The notes: a model not told the origin generated them from the sequence alone. DNA of 64,000 nucleotides from Variovorax jilinensis (GCF_030316885.1 NZ_JASZYQ010000001.1:248001-312000); one strand, 5' to 3'; positions 15,654-25,300 are shown, counted from the first letter of the stretch. A program made the numbers and translations.

Positions 15654-16862
15654 CTAGCGGATCTCCCGGGTGCTCGCGAGGCCGCGCAGGAACAGCTCGC
15701 AGCGCGCCAACTGCTCGAGCGTGACGTACTCGTCGGGCTGGTGCGCCTGCACGATGCTGCCGGGGCCGCAGACGACGGTCGGGATGCCGGCATTGCGGAA
15801 CAGCCCCGCCTCGGTGCCGAAGGCGACCAGCGTGGTGCGCGATTCCTTGGCCAGCCGCTGGGCCATGCGCGTGACCGGCTCCTCGGCCGAGCTCAGGAAG
15901 CTCGGGATCTCGCAGATGGTCTCGAAGCTGAAGCCGGCATCGGGCGCGACCTTCTTCATCGCCGCCTCGGTGCGGCTCGCATAGGCCAGCACTTCCTTCT
16001 GCATCAGGGCCGCGTCGGCGGTCGGCAGGTTGCGGAATTCGTAGCGGAACTCGGCGTCGCGCGGCACCACGTTGTCGGCGATGCCGCCGTGGAACTGGCC
16101 CACGCTGGCGGTGCTGAAGGGCACGTCGAACCCCTCGTAGCGGCGCTCCTCGCGCTCGAAGCCCTCGGCCATGTCGCGCAGCTTGCCCACCACGCGCGCC
16201 GCCATCTCGATCGCATTGACCGACTGCGGGGTGAGCGAGGAATGGGCTTCCTTGCCGCGCACGCAGCACTTGTAGCGGTAGACGCCCTTGTGCGCGATGG
16301 CCGGCACCATCAGGGTCGGCTCGCCGATCACGCAGGCCAGCGGCTTGATGCCCTGGTCCTTCATGTCGGCGATCAGCTCGCGCACGCCGAAGCAGCCCAC
16401 TTCCTCGTCGTAGCTGAAGGCGAAATGCACCGCGAAAGGGGAATCGCTCTCGATGAAGCGCTCGGCGTTGGCCAGAGCGATCGCGATGAAGCTCTTCATG
16501 TCGGCGGCTCCGCGGCCGTAGAGGCGGGGCTCGACGCGCGCCGCATCGGCGTTGGCGTCGTCGGCCGGCCAGTCCTGCACGATGGCCGACAGCGGGTCCA
16601 CGCTCCAGTCCTGGCCATCCCAGGGCACCGTGTCTGTGTGGCCGGAGACGATCACGCCGGCCTTCTTTCCGGCTCCCAGCGTGGCGAACAGGTTGGCCTT
16701 GGTGCGGTCGGCGTTGTAGGTCAGCCGGCTGCGGATGCCCAGTCCCGCGAGGTGATCGCGCGCAAAGTCGATCAGCTCGAGGTTGCTGTTGGCGCTGACC
16801 GTGTTCATGCGCACCAGGGTCTGCGCGAGTTCGAGGCTTCGGTTGGAAAGGACGTGTGACAT
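15654..16862 (-). CDS. argE: Acetylornithine deacetylase
   Basis: A 402-residue M20A zinc hydrolase that converts N-acetylornithine to ornithine in arginine synthesis. The metal-site motifs are in order: VIVSGHTDTVPWDGQDW, YGRGAADMKSFIAIAL, the catalytic Glu in FSYDEEVGCFG, and a final histidine in IVQAHQPDEYV. ATG at 16862 (MSHVLSNRS) is preferred; ATG at 16871 is an alternative three codons upstream. It is divergent from the M20D gene, so two related peptidases sit back to back. The product could also act on another N-acyl amino acid, but the ArgE match is strong. Confidence 0.9.
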   Translation of the reverse strand: MSHVLSNRSLELAQTLVRMNTVSANSNLELIDFARDHLAGLGIRSRLTYNADRTKANLFATLGAGKKAGVIVSGHTDTVPWDGQDWSVDPLSAIVQDWPADDANADAARVEPRLYGRGAADMKSFIAIALANAERFIESDSPFAVHFAFSYDEEVGCFGVRELIADMKDQGIKPLACVIGEPTLMVPAIAHKGVYRYKCCVRGKEAHSSLTPQSVNAIEMAARVVGKLRDMAEGFEREERRYEGFDVPFSTASVGQFHGGIADNVVPRDAEFRYEFRNLPTADAALMQKEVLAYASRTEAAMKKVAPDAGFSFETICEIPSFLSSAEEPVTRMAQRLAKESRTTLVAFGTEAGLFRNAGIPTVVCGPGSIVQAHQPDEYVTLEQLARCELFLRGLASTREIR

Positions 16863-16949
16863 GAGGGTCATTCTCACGGAAGTTCGGCGCCGACGGGTAT
16901 GGGGCACGATCTTTGCGGCGGCTGCCCGCAAAGCCTAGACTCTTGCCCC

Positions 16950-18164
16950 ATGAAACTCATCGATTCCCTCGTCACCCAGGCGGCCGGCATCGCCGCGGTG
17001 CGACGCGACCTCCATGCCCACCCCGAACTCTGCTTCCAGGAGGTGCGCACCGCCGACGTGGTGGCGGCCAAGCTCACCGAATGGGGCATCCCGATCCACC
17101 GCGGGCTGGGCACCACCGGCGTGGTCGGCATCGTGAAGAACGGCAGCAGCGACCGCGCCGTGGGCCTGCGCGCCGACATGGACGCGCTGCCGGTCACCGA
17201 GCTCAACACCTTCGAGCATGCGAGCAAGCACCAGGGCAAGATGCACGCCTGCGGCCACGACGGCCACACGGCGATGCTGCTGGCGGCGGCCCAGCACCTG
17301 GCGAAGAACCGCAACTTCGACGGCACCGTCTACCTGATCTTCCAGCCGGCCGAGGAGGGCGGCGGCGGCGCCCGCGAGATGATCAAGGAAGGCCTGTTCG
17401 AGCAGTTCCCCATGGAGGCGGTGTTCGGCATGCACAACTGGCCCGGCATGAAGGCCGGCCAGTTCGCGGTCAGCCCCGGTCCCGCCATGGCCTCGAGCAA
17501 CGAGTTCACCGTGAAGATCACCGGCAAGGGCGGCCATGCGGCCCAGCCGCACACCGGCATCGATCCGGTGCCGGTGGCCTGCGAGATGGTGCAGGCCTTC
17601 CAGACCATCATCACCCGCAACAAGAAGCCGACCGACGCCGGCGTGATCTCGGTCACGATGATCCATGGCGGCGAGGCCAGCAACGTGATTCCCGACACCT
17701 GCGAGATCCGGGGTACGGTGCGCACCTTCTCGCTCGAGGTGCTCGACCTGATCGAGTCGCGCATGAAGACGATCGCCGAGCACGTCTGCGCGGCGCACGA
17801 GACGCACTGCGACTTCCACTTCCACCGCAACTACCCGCCGACCATCAATTCCCCGCCCGAGGCCGACTTCGCGCGCCGCGTGATGGCCGGCATCGTCGGC
17901 GCGGACAACGTGCTGGTGCAGGAGCCCGCGATGACCGCCGAGGACTTCTCGTTCATGCTGCTGGCCCGGCCGGGCGCCTATGCCTTCATCGGCAACGGCG
18001 ACGGCAGCCACCGCGTGGCGCATCACGGCGACGGGCCCTGCATGCTGCACAACGCGAGCTACGACTTCAACGACGACCTGATCCCGCTCGGCGCCACCTG
18101 CTGGGTCGAGCTGGCCGAGCAGTTCCTCAACGGCCCGAAGCTGGGCGCGGGAGCCGCCGCATGA
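16950..18164 (+). CDS. M20D amidohydrolase (hippurate hydrolase/aminoacylase type)
   Basis: A 404-residue metal-dependent hydrolase of N-acyl or N-aroyl amino acids. Motifs are RRDLHAHPELCFQE, GLRADMDALPV, MHACGHDGHTAMLLAAAQHL with the metal-binding Cys-His, QPAEEGGGGAREMI with the catalytic Glu pair, and the lid-domain GKGGHAAQPHTGIDPV. The final EPAMTAEDFSFML completes the metal site. Family members include HipO and IAA-amino acid hydrolases; the substrate cannot be told. It overlaps the next start codon (ATGA), so it is translationally coupled to the DUF2817 gene. Confidence 0.93.
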   Translation: MKLIDSLVTQAAGIAAVRRDLHAHPELCFQEVRTADVVAAKLTEWGIPIHRGLGTTGVVGIVKNGSSDRAVGLRADMDALPVTELNTFEHASKHQGKMHACGHDGHTAMLLAAAQHLAKNRNFDGTVYLIFQPAEEGGGGAREMIKEGLFEQFPMEAVFGMHNWPGMKAGQFAVSPGPAMASSNEFTVKITGKGGHAAQPHTGIDPVPVACEMVQAFQTIITRNKKPTDAGVISVTMIHGGEASNVIPDTCEIRGTVRTFSLEVLDLIESRMKTIAEHVCAAHETHCDFHFHRNYPPTINSPPEADFARRVMAGIVGADNVLVQEPAMTAEDFSFMLLARPGAYAFIGNGDGSHRVAHHGDGPCMLHNASYDFNDDLIPLGATCWVELAEQFLNGPKLGAGAAA

Positions 18165-19264
18165 TCGGCGTCGGCGAAGCCTTTTCCGCGCGCTACGCAC
18201 AGGCGCGCCAGAAGTTCCTGCAGGGTTGCGCGGCCGCCGGCCTCGAGGTGCGCTCGCATCTGCATCCGCTGAAGGGCCGCGACGGCGAGGAGCTGGCGAT
18301 GGACGTCGCGCTCGACGGCGATCCGCAGGCCGAGCAATTGCTGATCGTCACCAGCGCCTGCCATGGCGTCGAGGGCCACTGCGGCAGCGGCGTGCAGGTG
18401 TTTGCACTGCACGATGCCGAATGGCGCGAGAAGGCCCGCAGCCAGGGCGTCGCGGTGCTGTACGTGCATGCGCTCAACCCGCACGGCTTCTCGCACGGGC
18501 GCCGCGTGACGAACGAGAACTGCGACCTGAATCGCAACTTCTTCGACTTCAGCGGACCGCTGCCGGTCAATGCGAACTACGCCGAGCTTCATGCGTTGCT
18601 GCTGCCCGCCCAGTGGCCGCCGACCGCCGCCAACGAGACCGCGATCGGCGAATGGATCGAGCGCCATGGCGCCACCGCCTACCAGGCCGCGGTCACGTCG
18701 GGCCAGTACCAGTTCGAAGACGGCCTGTTCTTTGGCGGCAAGGCCCCGACCTGGAGCAACCGCACGCTGCGCGAGGTCCTGCGCACGCATGCGCAGTCGG
18801 CGCGCCGGCTGGCCTGGATCGACCTTCACACGGGTCTAGGCCCGAACGGACTCGGCGAGCGCATCTTTTCGTGCCGCGACGACAAGGCCGCGTATGCGCG
18901 TGCCAATGCCTGGTGGGGCACGCCGGCCGCGCCGGTCACGTCGATCTACGACGGCTCGTCGACCTCTGCCTTTCTCACGGGCCTGATGTGGAGCTCGGTC
19001 TACGAGGAGTGCCCCGAGGCCGAGTACACCGGCATCGCGCTCGAGTACGGCACGGTGCCGGTGATGGAGGTGGTCGGAGCCCTGCGCGGCGACCACTGGC
19101 TGCACAAGCACCCCGAGGCCCCGGACGAACTGGCCGCATCGATCCGCGCCCGGATGGTCGAGGCCTTCTATACCGACACCGACGCCTGGCGCGGCCAGAT
19201 CATCAGCCAGGCCCGGCAGGCGATGTTCCAGGCGGTGGATGGTCTGACCGGCAAGTCGTCCTGA
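18161..19264 (+). CDS. DUF2817 / M14-like zinc carboxypeptidase
   Basis: A 367-residue protein with a carboxypeptidase-A-like fold. Zinc ligands are visible in SACHGVEGHCGSGVQ (H-x2-E), the conserved VNPHG-like NPHGFSHGRRVTNENCDLNRNFFDF, and LAWIDLHTGLGPNG. Family members are thought to hydrolyse amides or peptides; exact substrates are unknown. The start ATG overlaps the previous stop by four bases, implying joint function with the M20D hydrolase, perhaps in stepwise amide or peptide degradation. Confidence 0.88.
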   Translation: MIGVGEAFSARYAQARQKFLQGCAAAGLEVRSHLHPLKGRDGEELAMDVALDGDPQAEQLLIVTSACHGVEGHCGSGVQVFALHDAEWREKARSQGVAVLYVHALNPHGFSHGRRVTNENCDLNRNFFDFSGPLPVNANYAELHALLLPAQWPPTAANETAIGEWIERHGATAYQAAVTSGQYQFEDGLFFGGKAPTWSNRTLREVLRTHAQSARRLAWIDLHTGLGPNGLGERIFSCRDDKAAYARANAWWGTPAAPVTSIYDGSSTSAFLTGLMWSSVYEECPEAEYTGIALEYGTVPVMEVVGALRGDHWLHKHPEAPDELAASIRARMVEAFYTDTDAWRGQIISQARQAMFQAVDGLTGKSS

Positions 19265-19289
19265 GCCGCATTCGATCCGCATAACGACG

Positions 19290-21371
19290 ATGACTTCCCC
19301 CATTTCCGCCGAGGGCGTCCAGGTGCTCGGCGCCTGCCCGCACGACTGCCCCGACACCTGCGCCCTTGTGACCACCGTGAAGGACGGCATCGCCGTCAAG
19401 CTGCAGGGCAATCCGGCGCACCCGCACACGGCCGGCGTGCTGTGCACCAAGGTCTCGCGCTACATCGAGCGCAACGACCACCCCGAACGCCTGGTCCAGC
19501 CGATGCGGCGCGTGGGGCTCAAGGGCAGCGGCCGCTTCGAGCCCGTGAGCTGGGACGAGGCGCTCGACGACATCGCGGCCCGCCTGGGCGCCATCGCGCG
19601 CCGCAATCCCGAGGCGATCCTGCCCTACAGCTACGCCGGCACCATGGGCCTGGTGCAGGGCGAATCGATGGACCGCCGCTTCTTCCACAAGCTCGGCGCC
19701 TCGCTGCTGGACCGCACCATCTGCTCGACGGCGGGCGGCGAAGCCATGGCCTACACGCTGGGCGGCAAGGTCGGCATGCGGATCGAGTTCTTCGCCGAAT
19801 CGAAGCTGATCCTGATCTGGGGCAGCAACTCGATCGCGAGCAACCTGCATTTCTGGCGCCATGCGCAGGCGGCCCGGCGCGCGGGCGCGCGGCTGGTCTG
19901 CATCGATCCGCGCAAGACCGAGACCGCCGACAAGTGCGACGAGCACGTGGCCCTGCTGCCCGGCACCGATGGCGCGCTGGCGCTCGCGCTGATGCACGAG
20001 CTGATCGTCAACGACTGGCTCGACCATGACTACATTGCGCGCCATACGCTGGGCTGGGAGGCATTGCGCGAGCGCGCGCTTCAATGGCCACCGGCGCGCG
20101 CGGCCGCCGTGTGCGGCCTGCCCGAGGCGCAGATCGTCGAACTGGCGCGCGCCTACGGCACCACGAAGCCGGCCGCGATCCGCCTGAACTACGGCATGCA
20201 GCGCGTGCGTGGCGGCGGAAACGCGGCGCGCGCCGTGGCCTGCCTGCCGGCGCTGGTCGGCGCCTGGCGCCATCGGGCGGGCGGTGTGCTGCTGAGCAGT
20301 TCGGGCCTCTACCCGGTCGACCGCGCGGCGCTGCAGCGGCCCGAGCTGCTGGCCGGCCGGCGGCCGCGCACCATCAACATGAGCACCATCGGCGATGCAT
20401 TGACCGACCGCGCGAACCCGGTCGAGGCCATCGTCGTCTACAACAGCAACCCGGTGGCAGTGGCGCCCGATTCGGCCAATGTCGTGGCGGGCTTCGCGCG
20501 CGAGGACCTCTTCACCGTGGTGCTCGAGCAGTTCCAGACCGACACCGCCGACTATGCCGACTACCTGCTGCCGGCCACCACGCAGCTCGAGCACTGGGAC
20601 ATCCACACGAGCTATGGCCACACCGACGTGCTGCTGAATCGGCCCGCGGTGGCGCCGCGCGGCGAGGCGCGCAGCAATGGCCAGGTGTTCCGCGATCTGG
20701 CCGCGCGCATGGGCTTCGACGAGCCCTGCTTTCGCGACGACGACGAGGCGATCTGTCGCAGCGCCTTCGCCGCCGCGACCATCGACTTCGAACTGCTGAA
20801 GGCGCAGGGCTTTGCGTCGCTGAAGCTGCCCGATGCGCCGTATGCCGAAGGCGGCTTCCCGACCGCTTCAGGGCGCTGCGAATTCTTCAGCGAACGGCTC
20901 GCGGCGCAGGGCCAGGACGGCCTGCCGGACCACGTGCCCAACTACGAGAGCTTCGGCAGCTCGAAGGAATATCCGCTTGCGATGATCTCGCCGCCGGCGC
21001 GCAACTTCCTCAACTCGAGCTTCGTCAACGTGCGCAGCCTGCGCGCGATCGAGGGCGAGCCGTTGCTCGAGATCCACGCGGCCGACGCCGCCGCGCGCGG
21101 CATCGCCGACGGCGCCACCGTGCGCATCTACAACCAGCGCGGCGAGCATCGCTGCCGGGCCGAGATCTCGCGCCGCGCGCGGCCCGGCGTGGTGCACGGC
21201 CTGGGCATCTGGTGGCGCAAGCTCGGCCTGGACGGCACCAACGTCAACCAGCTCACGAGCCAGCGCCTGACCGACATCGGCCGCGGCCCCACCTTCTACG
21301 ACTGCCTGGTCGAGGTCGAGGCGGTCCCCGTCGCAACTGCCGCAGCCCCGGCCGAGGTGGCCGCATCGTGA
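19290..21371 (+). CDS. Molybdopterin oxidoreductase catalytic subunit (formate dehydrogenase-like)
   Basis: A 693-residue Mo/W-bisMGD enzyme. An N-terminal [4Fe-4S] site is formed by Cys16, Cys20, Cys24 and Cys52 (CPHDCPDTC ... VLCTK). Cys145, in LLDRTICSTAGGEA, is at the usual Mo-ligand position. Further blocks are IWGSNSIASNLHFWRHAQAA and VVYNSNPVAVAPDSANV, and the C-terminal molybdopterin-dinucleotide domain (residues 570-670). There is no Tat signal, so it is cytoplasmic. No electron-transfer subunit is adjacent, so it is either an orphan or uses a distant partner. The substrate is not determinable; a general assignment is safest. Confidence 0.9.
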   Translation: MTSPISAEGVQVLGACPHDCPDTCALVTTVKDGIAVKLQGNPAHPHTAGVLCTKVSRYIERNDHPERLVQPMRRVGLKGSGRFEPVSWDEALDDIAARLGAIARRNPEAILPYSYAGTMGLVQGESMDRRFFHKLGASLLDRTICSTAGGEAMAYTLGGKVGMRIEFFAESKLILIWGSNSIASNLHFWRHAQAARRAGARLVCIDPRKTETADKCDEHVALLPGTDGALALALMHELIVNDWLDHDYIARHTLGWEALRERALQWPPARAAAVCGLPEAQIVELARAYGTTKPAAIRLNYGMQRVRGGGNAARAVACLPALVGAWRHRAGGVLLSSSGLYPVDRAALQRPELLAGRRPRTINMSTIGDALTDRANPVEAIVVYNSNPVAVAPDSANVVAGFAREDLFTVVLEQFQTDTADYADYLLPATTQLEHWDIHTSYGHTDVLLNRPAVAPRGEARSNGQVFRDLAARMGFDEPCFRDDDEAICRSAFAAATIDFELLKAQGFASLKLPDAPYAEGGFPTASGRCEFFSERLAAQGQDGLPDHVPNYESFGSSKEYPLAMISPPARNFLNSSFVNVRSLRAIEGEPLLEIHAADAAARGIADGATVRIYNQRGEHRCRAEISRRARPGVVHGLGIWWRKLGLDGTNVNQLTSQRLTDIGRGPTFYDCLVEVEAVPVATAAAPAEVAAS

Positions 21372-22519
21372 GATTCGGCCGGCGTGGCGCCGCCGTGCTC
21401 GCGGTGACCGCGGCCGCGCTGCTGCTGCTGGCCGGTTGCGCCGACCTGGGCTACTACTGGCAGTCGGCCAGCGGCCATCTGGGCCTGATGCGCGCCGCGC
21501 GGCCGGTGCCCGAATGGCTCGACGACCCGGCCACCTCGCAGGCGCTCAAGACCAAGCTCGAACTGTCGCAGCGCATCCGGACGTTCGCGGTCGCGGATCT
21601 CGGCCTGCCCGACAACGCGAGCTACAAGTCCTATGCCGACCTGCACCGCAACGCCGCGCTCTGGAACGTGGTGGCGGCACCCGCGCATTCGCTCAAGCTC
21701 AAGACCTGGTGCTTCCCGGTGGCGGGCTGCGTGGGCTACCGCGGCTACTACGACGAGGCCGCCGCCAGGGCGGAAGCAGCATCGCTGCAGGGCGAGGGGC
21801 TCGAGAGCGCCGTCTACCCGGTGCCGGCCTATTCCACCCTGGGCTGGATGAACTGGGCTGGCGGCGATCCGCTGCTCTCGACCTTCATCGGCTACCCCGA
21901 GGGCGAACTCGCGCGCATGGTGTTCCACGAACTCGCGCACCAGGTGCTCTATGTGCCCGACGACACCATGTTCAACGAGTCTTTTGCCACCGCGGTCGAG
22001 CGCATCGGCGGTGCGCGCTGGCTGGCGTCGCAGGCCGGCGATGCGGCCCGCACCGAATATGCGCAGTTCGACGCCCGCCGCCAGCAGTTCCGGGCACTCA
22101 TGGCCGACACCCGGCGCGCCTTGCAGGCGGTCTACGACTCGCCCGAGGCCAAGGCCCAGGACTGGCCCGCGGTCGATGCGATGAAGCAGCGCGCGATGGC
22201 GGAATTCCGTGAACGCTACGCAAGGCTGCGCGCAGACTGGCCCGCGGGCCCGCGTCAGGGCGCCTACGACGGCTGGGTGCCCCGTGCCAACAACGCCACC
22301 TTCGCGGCCCAGGCCGCCTACGACGAGCTGGTGCCCGGCTTCGAGGCGCTGTTCGAGCGCGAGGGTCGCGACTGGCCGCGCTTCTATGCGGCAGTCAGGA
22401 AGCTCGCGGAACTGCCCAGGGCCGAGCGCCGCGAGGCGCTGCGCGTCGATGCGTTGCCGGCCACGGCCGGGGCGGTGCCGACAAAGGCCAAGTCCGGAAA
22501 CGGAGACCGCGGTGGCTGA
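21368..22519 (+). CDS. Lipoprotein aminopeptidase (PF10023 type)
   Basis: A 383-residue predicted lipoprotein. Residues 1-23 are a signal with lipobox LLAG-Cys24. The zincin motif HELAHQ (residues 187-192) with NESFATAVE downstream gives the third ligand pattern of the PF10023 putative aminopeptidase family. It starts with GTG overlapping the stop of the molybdoenzyme gene (GTGA). The mature protein should be anchored to the membrane facing the periplasm. The PHA-system gene begins inside its 3' end. Confidence 0.88.
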   Translation: MRFGRRGAAVLAVTAAALLLLAGCADLGYYWQSASGHLGLMRAARPVPEWLDDPATSQALKTKLELSQRIRTFAVADLGLPDNASYKSYADLHRNAALWNVVAAPAHSLKLKTWCFPVAGCVGYRGYYDEAAARAEAASLQGEGLESAVYPVPAYSTLGWMNWAGGDPLLSTFIGYPEGELARMVFHELAHQVLYVPDDTMFNESFATAVERIGGARWLASQAGDAARTEYAQFDARRQQFRALMADTRRALQAVYDSPEAKAQDWPAVDAMKQRAMAEFRERYARLRADWPAGPRQGAYDGWVPRANNATFAAQAAYDELVPGFEALFEREGRDWPRFYAAVRKLAELPRAERREALRVDALPATAGAVPTKAKSGNGDRGG

Positions 22520-22826
22520 CATCCTGATCGAACGCAACCACACGCTCGGCCTGGTTCGCGCCCGCAAGGTGGCGCGGCGCTGGATGCAGCAGGCCGAGGC
22601 CGCCTACGGCCTGAGCTGCAGCTACCGGGAGGCCGAAGAGGGCGAGCAAGCTGACACGGCGCAATTCACGCGCGCCGGCGTCGACGGCCGGGTCGAGGTC
22701 GGCGCCGGGCACTTCAGGCTCGAGGCGACACTGGGCTTTCTGTTCGCGGCATTCGGGGAGCAGATCTCGCAGAGGCTTGCGCAAAGCCTGGATGAGTTGC
22801 TGGGGGCGGCGAAGAGTCAGGGCTGA
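22512..22826 (+). CDS. Polyhydroxyalkanoic acid system family protein
   Basis: A 104-residue protein of the PHA_gran_rgn (PF09650) family, associated with PHA granule regions. Key residues are NHTLGLVRARKVARRWMQQA (residues 8-27), VGAGHFRLEATLGFLFAAF, and a C-terminal helix. It starts with GTG at 22512, eight bases inside the aminopeptidase gene. The biochemical role is not known; members are small and often linked with phasins. It is convergent with the acyl-CoA-binding protein gene. Confidence 0.78.
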   Translation: MADILIERNHTLGLVRARKVARRWMQQAEAAYGLSCSYREAEEGEQADTAQFTRAGVDGRVEVGAGHFRLEATLGFLFAAFGEQISQRLAQSLDELLGAAKSQG

Positions 22827-22841
22827 GGCGCTGTCAGAGGC

Positions 22842-23096
22842 TCAGCGCAGCGATTCGATCAGGTCGACGTACTGCTGCTTGGCCTCGTCGGCCGTCAGGC
22901 CCTTGCGCGAGGTCCAGGCATCCCACTTGGCGCGTGCCACGATGTCGCTGAAGCTGGGCTTCTTCTCGGTGTTGTCGCCTGCGGTGGCCTGCTTGAAAAG
23001 GCCGTAGATCTTGAGCAGCGTGGGGTTGTCCGGACGCTCGGCGAGCAGCTTGGAATTGGCTTGTGCGGTTTCGAACAGGGTGTTCAGGTCGGACAT
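22842..23096 (-). CDS. Acyl-CoA-binding protein
   Basis: An 84-residue soluble carrier of long-chain acyl-CoA. The diagnostic ACBP helices are KIYGLFKQATAGD and KWDAWTSRKGLTADEAKQQY, with conserved Tyr, Lys and Trp that hold the CoA and acyl chain. The ATG at 23096 (MSDLNTLFET) gives the canonical length; the upstream open stretch is not part of the gene. It may buffer acyl-CoA for fatty-acid or PHA metabolism. Confidence 0.95.
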   Translation of the reverse strand: MSDLNTLFETAQANSKLLAERPDNPTLLKIYGLFKQATAGDNTEKKPSFSDIVARAKWDAWTSRKGLTADEAKQQYVDLIESLR

Positions 23097-23244
23097 GGCG
23101 AGAGCGTGGAAAAAGGGAGCTGCAATTTTAGGGGGGCCGAGGCCGCGGTCTGGAGGCATCGTTCGGTGGACAATCCGGGTCGGACCCCGACGGTGAGTCC
23201 GGATGCTCGAACCTAGGACACGGCTCTTTCGCCCATCGACAAAC

Positions 23245-24324
23245 ATGCGCACGCCAAGCGGACATCCCTCGAACAACTTTGACTTCCTGAGGCTGCTGGC
23301 TGCTGCGCTTGTGATCCTCGGTCACCACTACGTGGTGTTCGGGCGTCTGGAATCGGTGCCGGGGCTGCTCGGAAAGGGTGTTCACGTGCTTGGCGTGGAA
23401 ATATTCTTCGCGATCTCGGGCTATCTGGTGGCCTCGAGCTGGAAGTTCGATGCCAATCTGCCGCGCTTCATGCTGAAAAGATCGTTGAGGATTTTTCCGG
23501 CGCTGATCGGTGTTTGCGTGTTTTCGGTCTTCCTGCTCGGGCCGATCTTCACCAACTTGTCAGCGCGAGAGTATTTTTCGAGCCGGGCGACATACGGCTA
23601 CTTCTCCAACGTCTGGCTCTATGTTGCATATTCGCTGCCCGGGCTTTTCGAAGGGAATGTGATCAAGGCCGTGGTCAACGGGTCGCTTTGGAGTTTGCCT
23701 GCAGAGTTCTCGATGTATCTTCTGGTGGCATTCTTGGGGCTATGCGCCGCGCTTCGCGTGTCGTCGCGCGTGTTGTGGGCTGGCGCGCTGTTGGCGTCCG
23801 TGTTGGGCAAATACTATCTGTCGGAGGTGCGGGTGGGGCCGCCGCCCATCGTTTGGGGCACCTCCGTCACTGCCACGCTCGAAGTTGGCGTCTATTTTGT
23901 GGGCGGAGCGTTCATTGCCAGCCTTGGCGATCGATTCAAGCCAAGTCTTGTCCTGGCGGTCGTATCGATCGCACTTATTTTTGCGCTTCCCCTGTCGGTC
24001 AATCGGTGGGTCGATGCCCTCTTGTTCCCTTATGCCGTATTGGCTCTCGGGATGCTGAGCACCCCCTATATCCGTGAAGCTGGTCGTTTCGGCGATTTTT
24101 CCTATGGCTTGTATCTCTACGCGTTTCCGATCCAGCAGGCGCTCTATCAGACGATGGGACTGCGACTGGGTCTGCAGATTCCGCTGTTGCTGACTCTGGG
24201 AGCCACGCTGGCCTTGGCCGCAGTTTCGTGGCATTGGATCGAGAAGCCTTCGCTGCGCTACAAGCCGACGCGGGGCGCGAAAATCAAGCTGCAATCCGAA
24301 GCGTCGTCATCCGTGGGTGCGTGA
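23245..24324 (+). CDS. Acyltransferase 3 family membrane protein (OafA-like)
   Basis: A 359-residue integral membrane acyltransferase that O-acetylates or O-acylates surface glycans or other substrates. It starts with the family motif NFDFLRLLAAALVILGHHYV with catalytic His, and has about ten membrane segments, including VEIFFAISGYLVASSW. The C-terminal end (SWHWIEKPSLRYKP) matches the usual finish. Its base composition is lower in GC than its neighbours. ATG at 23245 (MRTPSGHPS) was chosen; 23203 is an upstream alternative. It lies 2.5 kb before the polysaccharide locus and may modify that polymer. Confidence 0.9.
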   Translation: MRTPSGHPSNNFDFLRLLAAALVILGHHYVVFGRLESVPGLLGKGVHVLGVEIFFAISGYLVASSWKFDANLPRFMLKRSLRIFPALIGVCVFSVFLLGPIFTNLSAREYFSSRATYGYFSNVWLYVAYSLPGLFEGNVIKAVVNGSLWSLPAEFSMYLLVAFLGLCAALRVSSRVLWAGALLASVLGKYYLSEVRVGPPPIVWGTSVTATLEVGVYFVGGAFIASLGDRFKPSLVLAVVSIALIFALPLSVNRWVDALLFPYAVLALGMLSTPYIREAGRFGDFSYGLYLYAFPIQQALYQTMGLRLGLQIPLLLTLGATLALAAVSWHWIEKPSLRYKPTRGAKIKLQSEASSSVGA

Positions 24325-24456
24325 CAGCCATTCCCGGCCATCGCCTCTCCAAATGCACGCCGGAGCTCGTGCAACGGGTTGGACTGCACCGGTCCGGCAA
24401 AAATCCACCGACGGACGTAAAAAGGCGAAGCCTGCCCCGTCAAATGCGCCGTCGAT

Positions 24457-25287
24457 TCAATCCGACAGGCCCGCCCGCGCCAATTCGACGTCGAGCTTTT
24501 CGCGCGCATCCGCCGGCTGGAGGCGAGACGCCCTCTCGTAGAGCCGCGTGGCTTCGGCGATGCGGGATTCACCTTGCAGCATCAGCAGGCCACGGGCGTA
24601 TTCCATCAAGGCGCTGGCCGAATTCGGGTTGAGCTGCAGGCCGCGCTCGAACAGAGCCAACGAGGCGTCGGCGCGGGCGCCGTAGGTCATGCGAGCCACC
24701 AGCGAGCCCACCTTGTCGACCACCTCGGCGTGGAAGGCCGCGAGCGCCACGTGGGCGTCGGCATGGTCAGGGCGCAGTTCGATCACGCGCTCCAGGGCGC
24801 CCTTGACCTTGCTGCCCAGGCCCTGGGCAAGTGCGCGCGCCACGCTGATGCCCTGGCTGTAACGTCCGAGGGCGTAGGCCTGCCAATAGAGTGCCTGGCA
24901 ATCGTCGTGATGATGGGCAATCTGCGCCGTGGCGCGTTCGGCCACCTGCTTGAACAATGCCAGCCGCACCGATTCGCGCGGCTCGAGGTAGTTGGCGTAG
25001 ATCGCGGTCGCCTGGTTGGCGAGCGCAATGCCCTCGCCGCCATGGCGCAGACCGAGTGCCGCAGCGCGTTCGAAATCGCCGCTGTGATAGAGCGCCCAGC
25101 CTTCGGCCAGGGGCCCCTGCGCGGGCGGCGGCAGCCCCTGTCCCGCATGCAGGCGGGGCCAGTGCGCAGCCAGGTCGTCGGCGCTGAAGCGCGGCGCGTC
25201 CGGGTAGGGATGGCGCGTCCATTGCGCCGACGCATCGGTCTCGGCGGGCGTGAGCAGCGAGCGCGGATCGGATGGCGATGGGTTCAT
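24457..25287 (-). CDS. Tetratricopeptide-repeat protein
   Basis: A 276-residue soluble protein with TPR-like helix pairs, for example WALYHSGDFERAAALGLRHG, QALYWQAYALGRYSQGISVA, RPDHADAHVALAAFHAEVVD and NPNSASALMEYARGLLML. No enzyme domain is visible. It is the third gene of a minus-strand run after the phasin and the PhaD-like regulator, with 13 bases between it and the regulator's stop. A role as a scaffold around PHA granules is possible but only by context. Confidence 0.75.
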   Translation of the reverse strand: MNPSPSDPRSLLTPAETDASAQWTRHPYPDAPRFSADDLAAHWPRLHAGQGLPPPAQGPLAEGWALYHSGDFERAAALGLRHGGEGIALANQATAIYANYLEPRESVRLALFKQVAERATAQIAHHHDDCQALYWQAYALGRYSQGISVARALAQGLGSKVKGALERVIELRPDHADAHVALAAFHAEVVDKVGSLVARMTYGARADASLALFERGLQLNPNSASALMEYARGLLMLQGESRIAEATRLYERASRLQPADAREKLDVELARAGLSD

Positions 25288-25300
25288 GCGAAGAATGAAT

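Noticed and set aside
22822..22846. Hairpin between the convergent PHA-system and ACBP genes
   Set aside because: Only a six-base stem (GCTGAG/CTCAGC) with a 13-base loop and no T-run; not enough to call a terminator.
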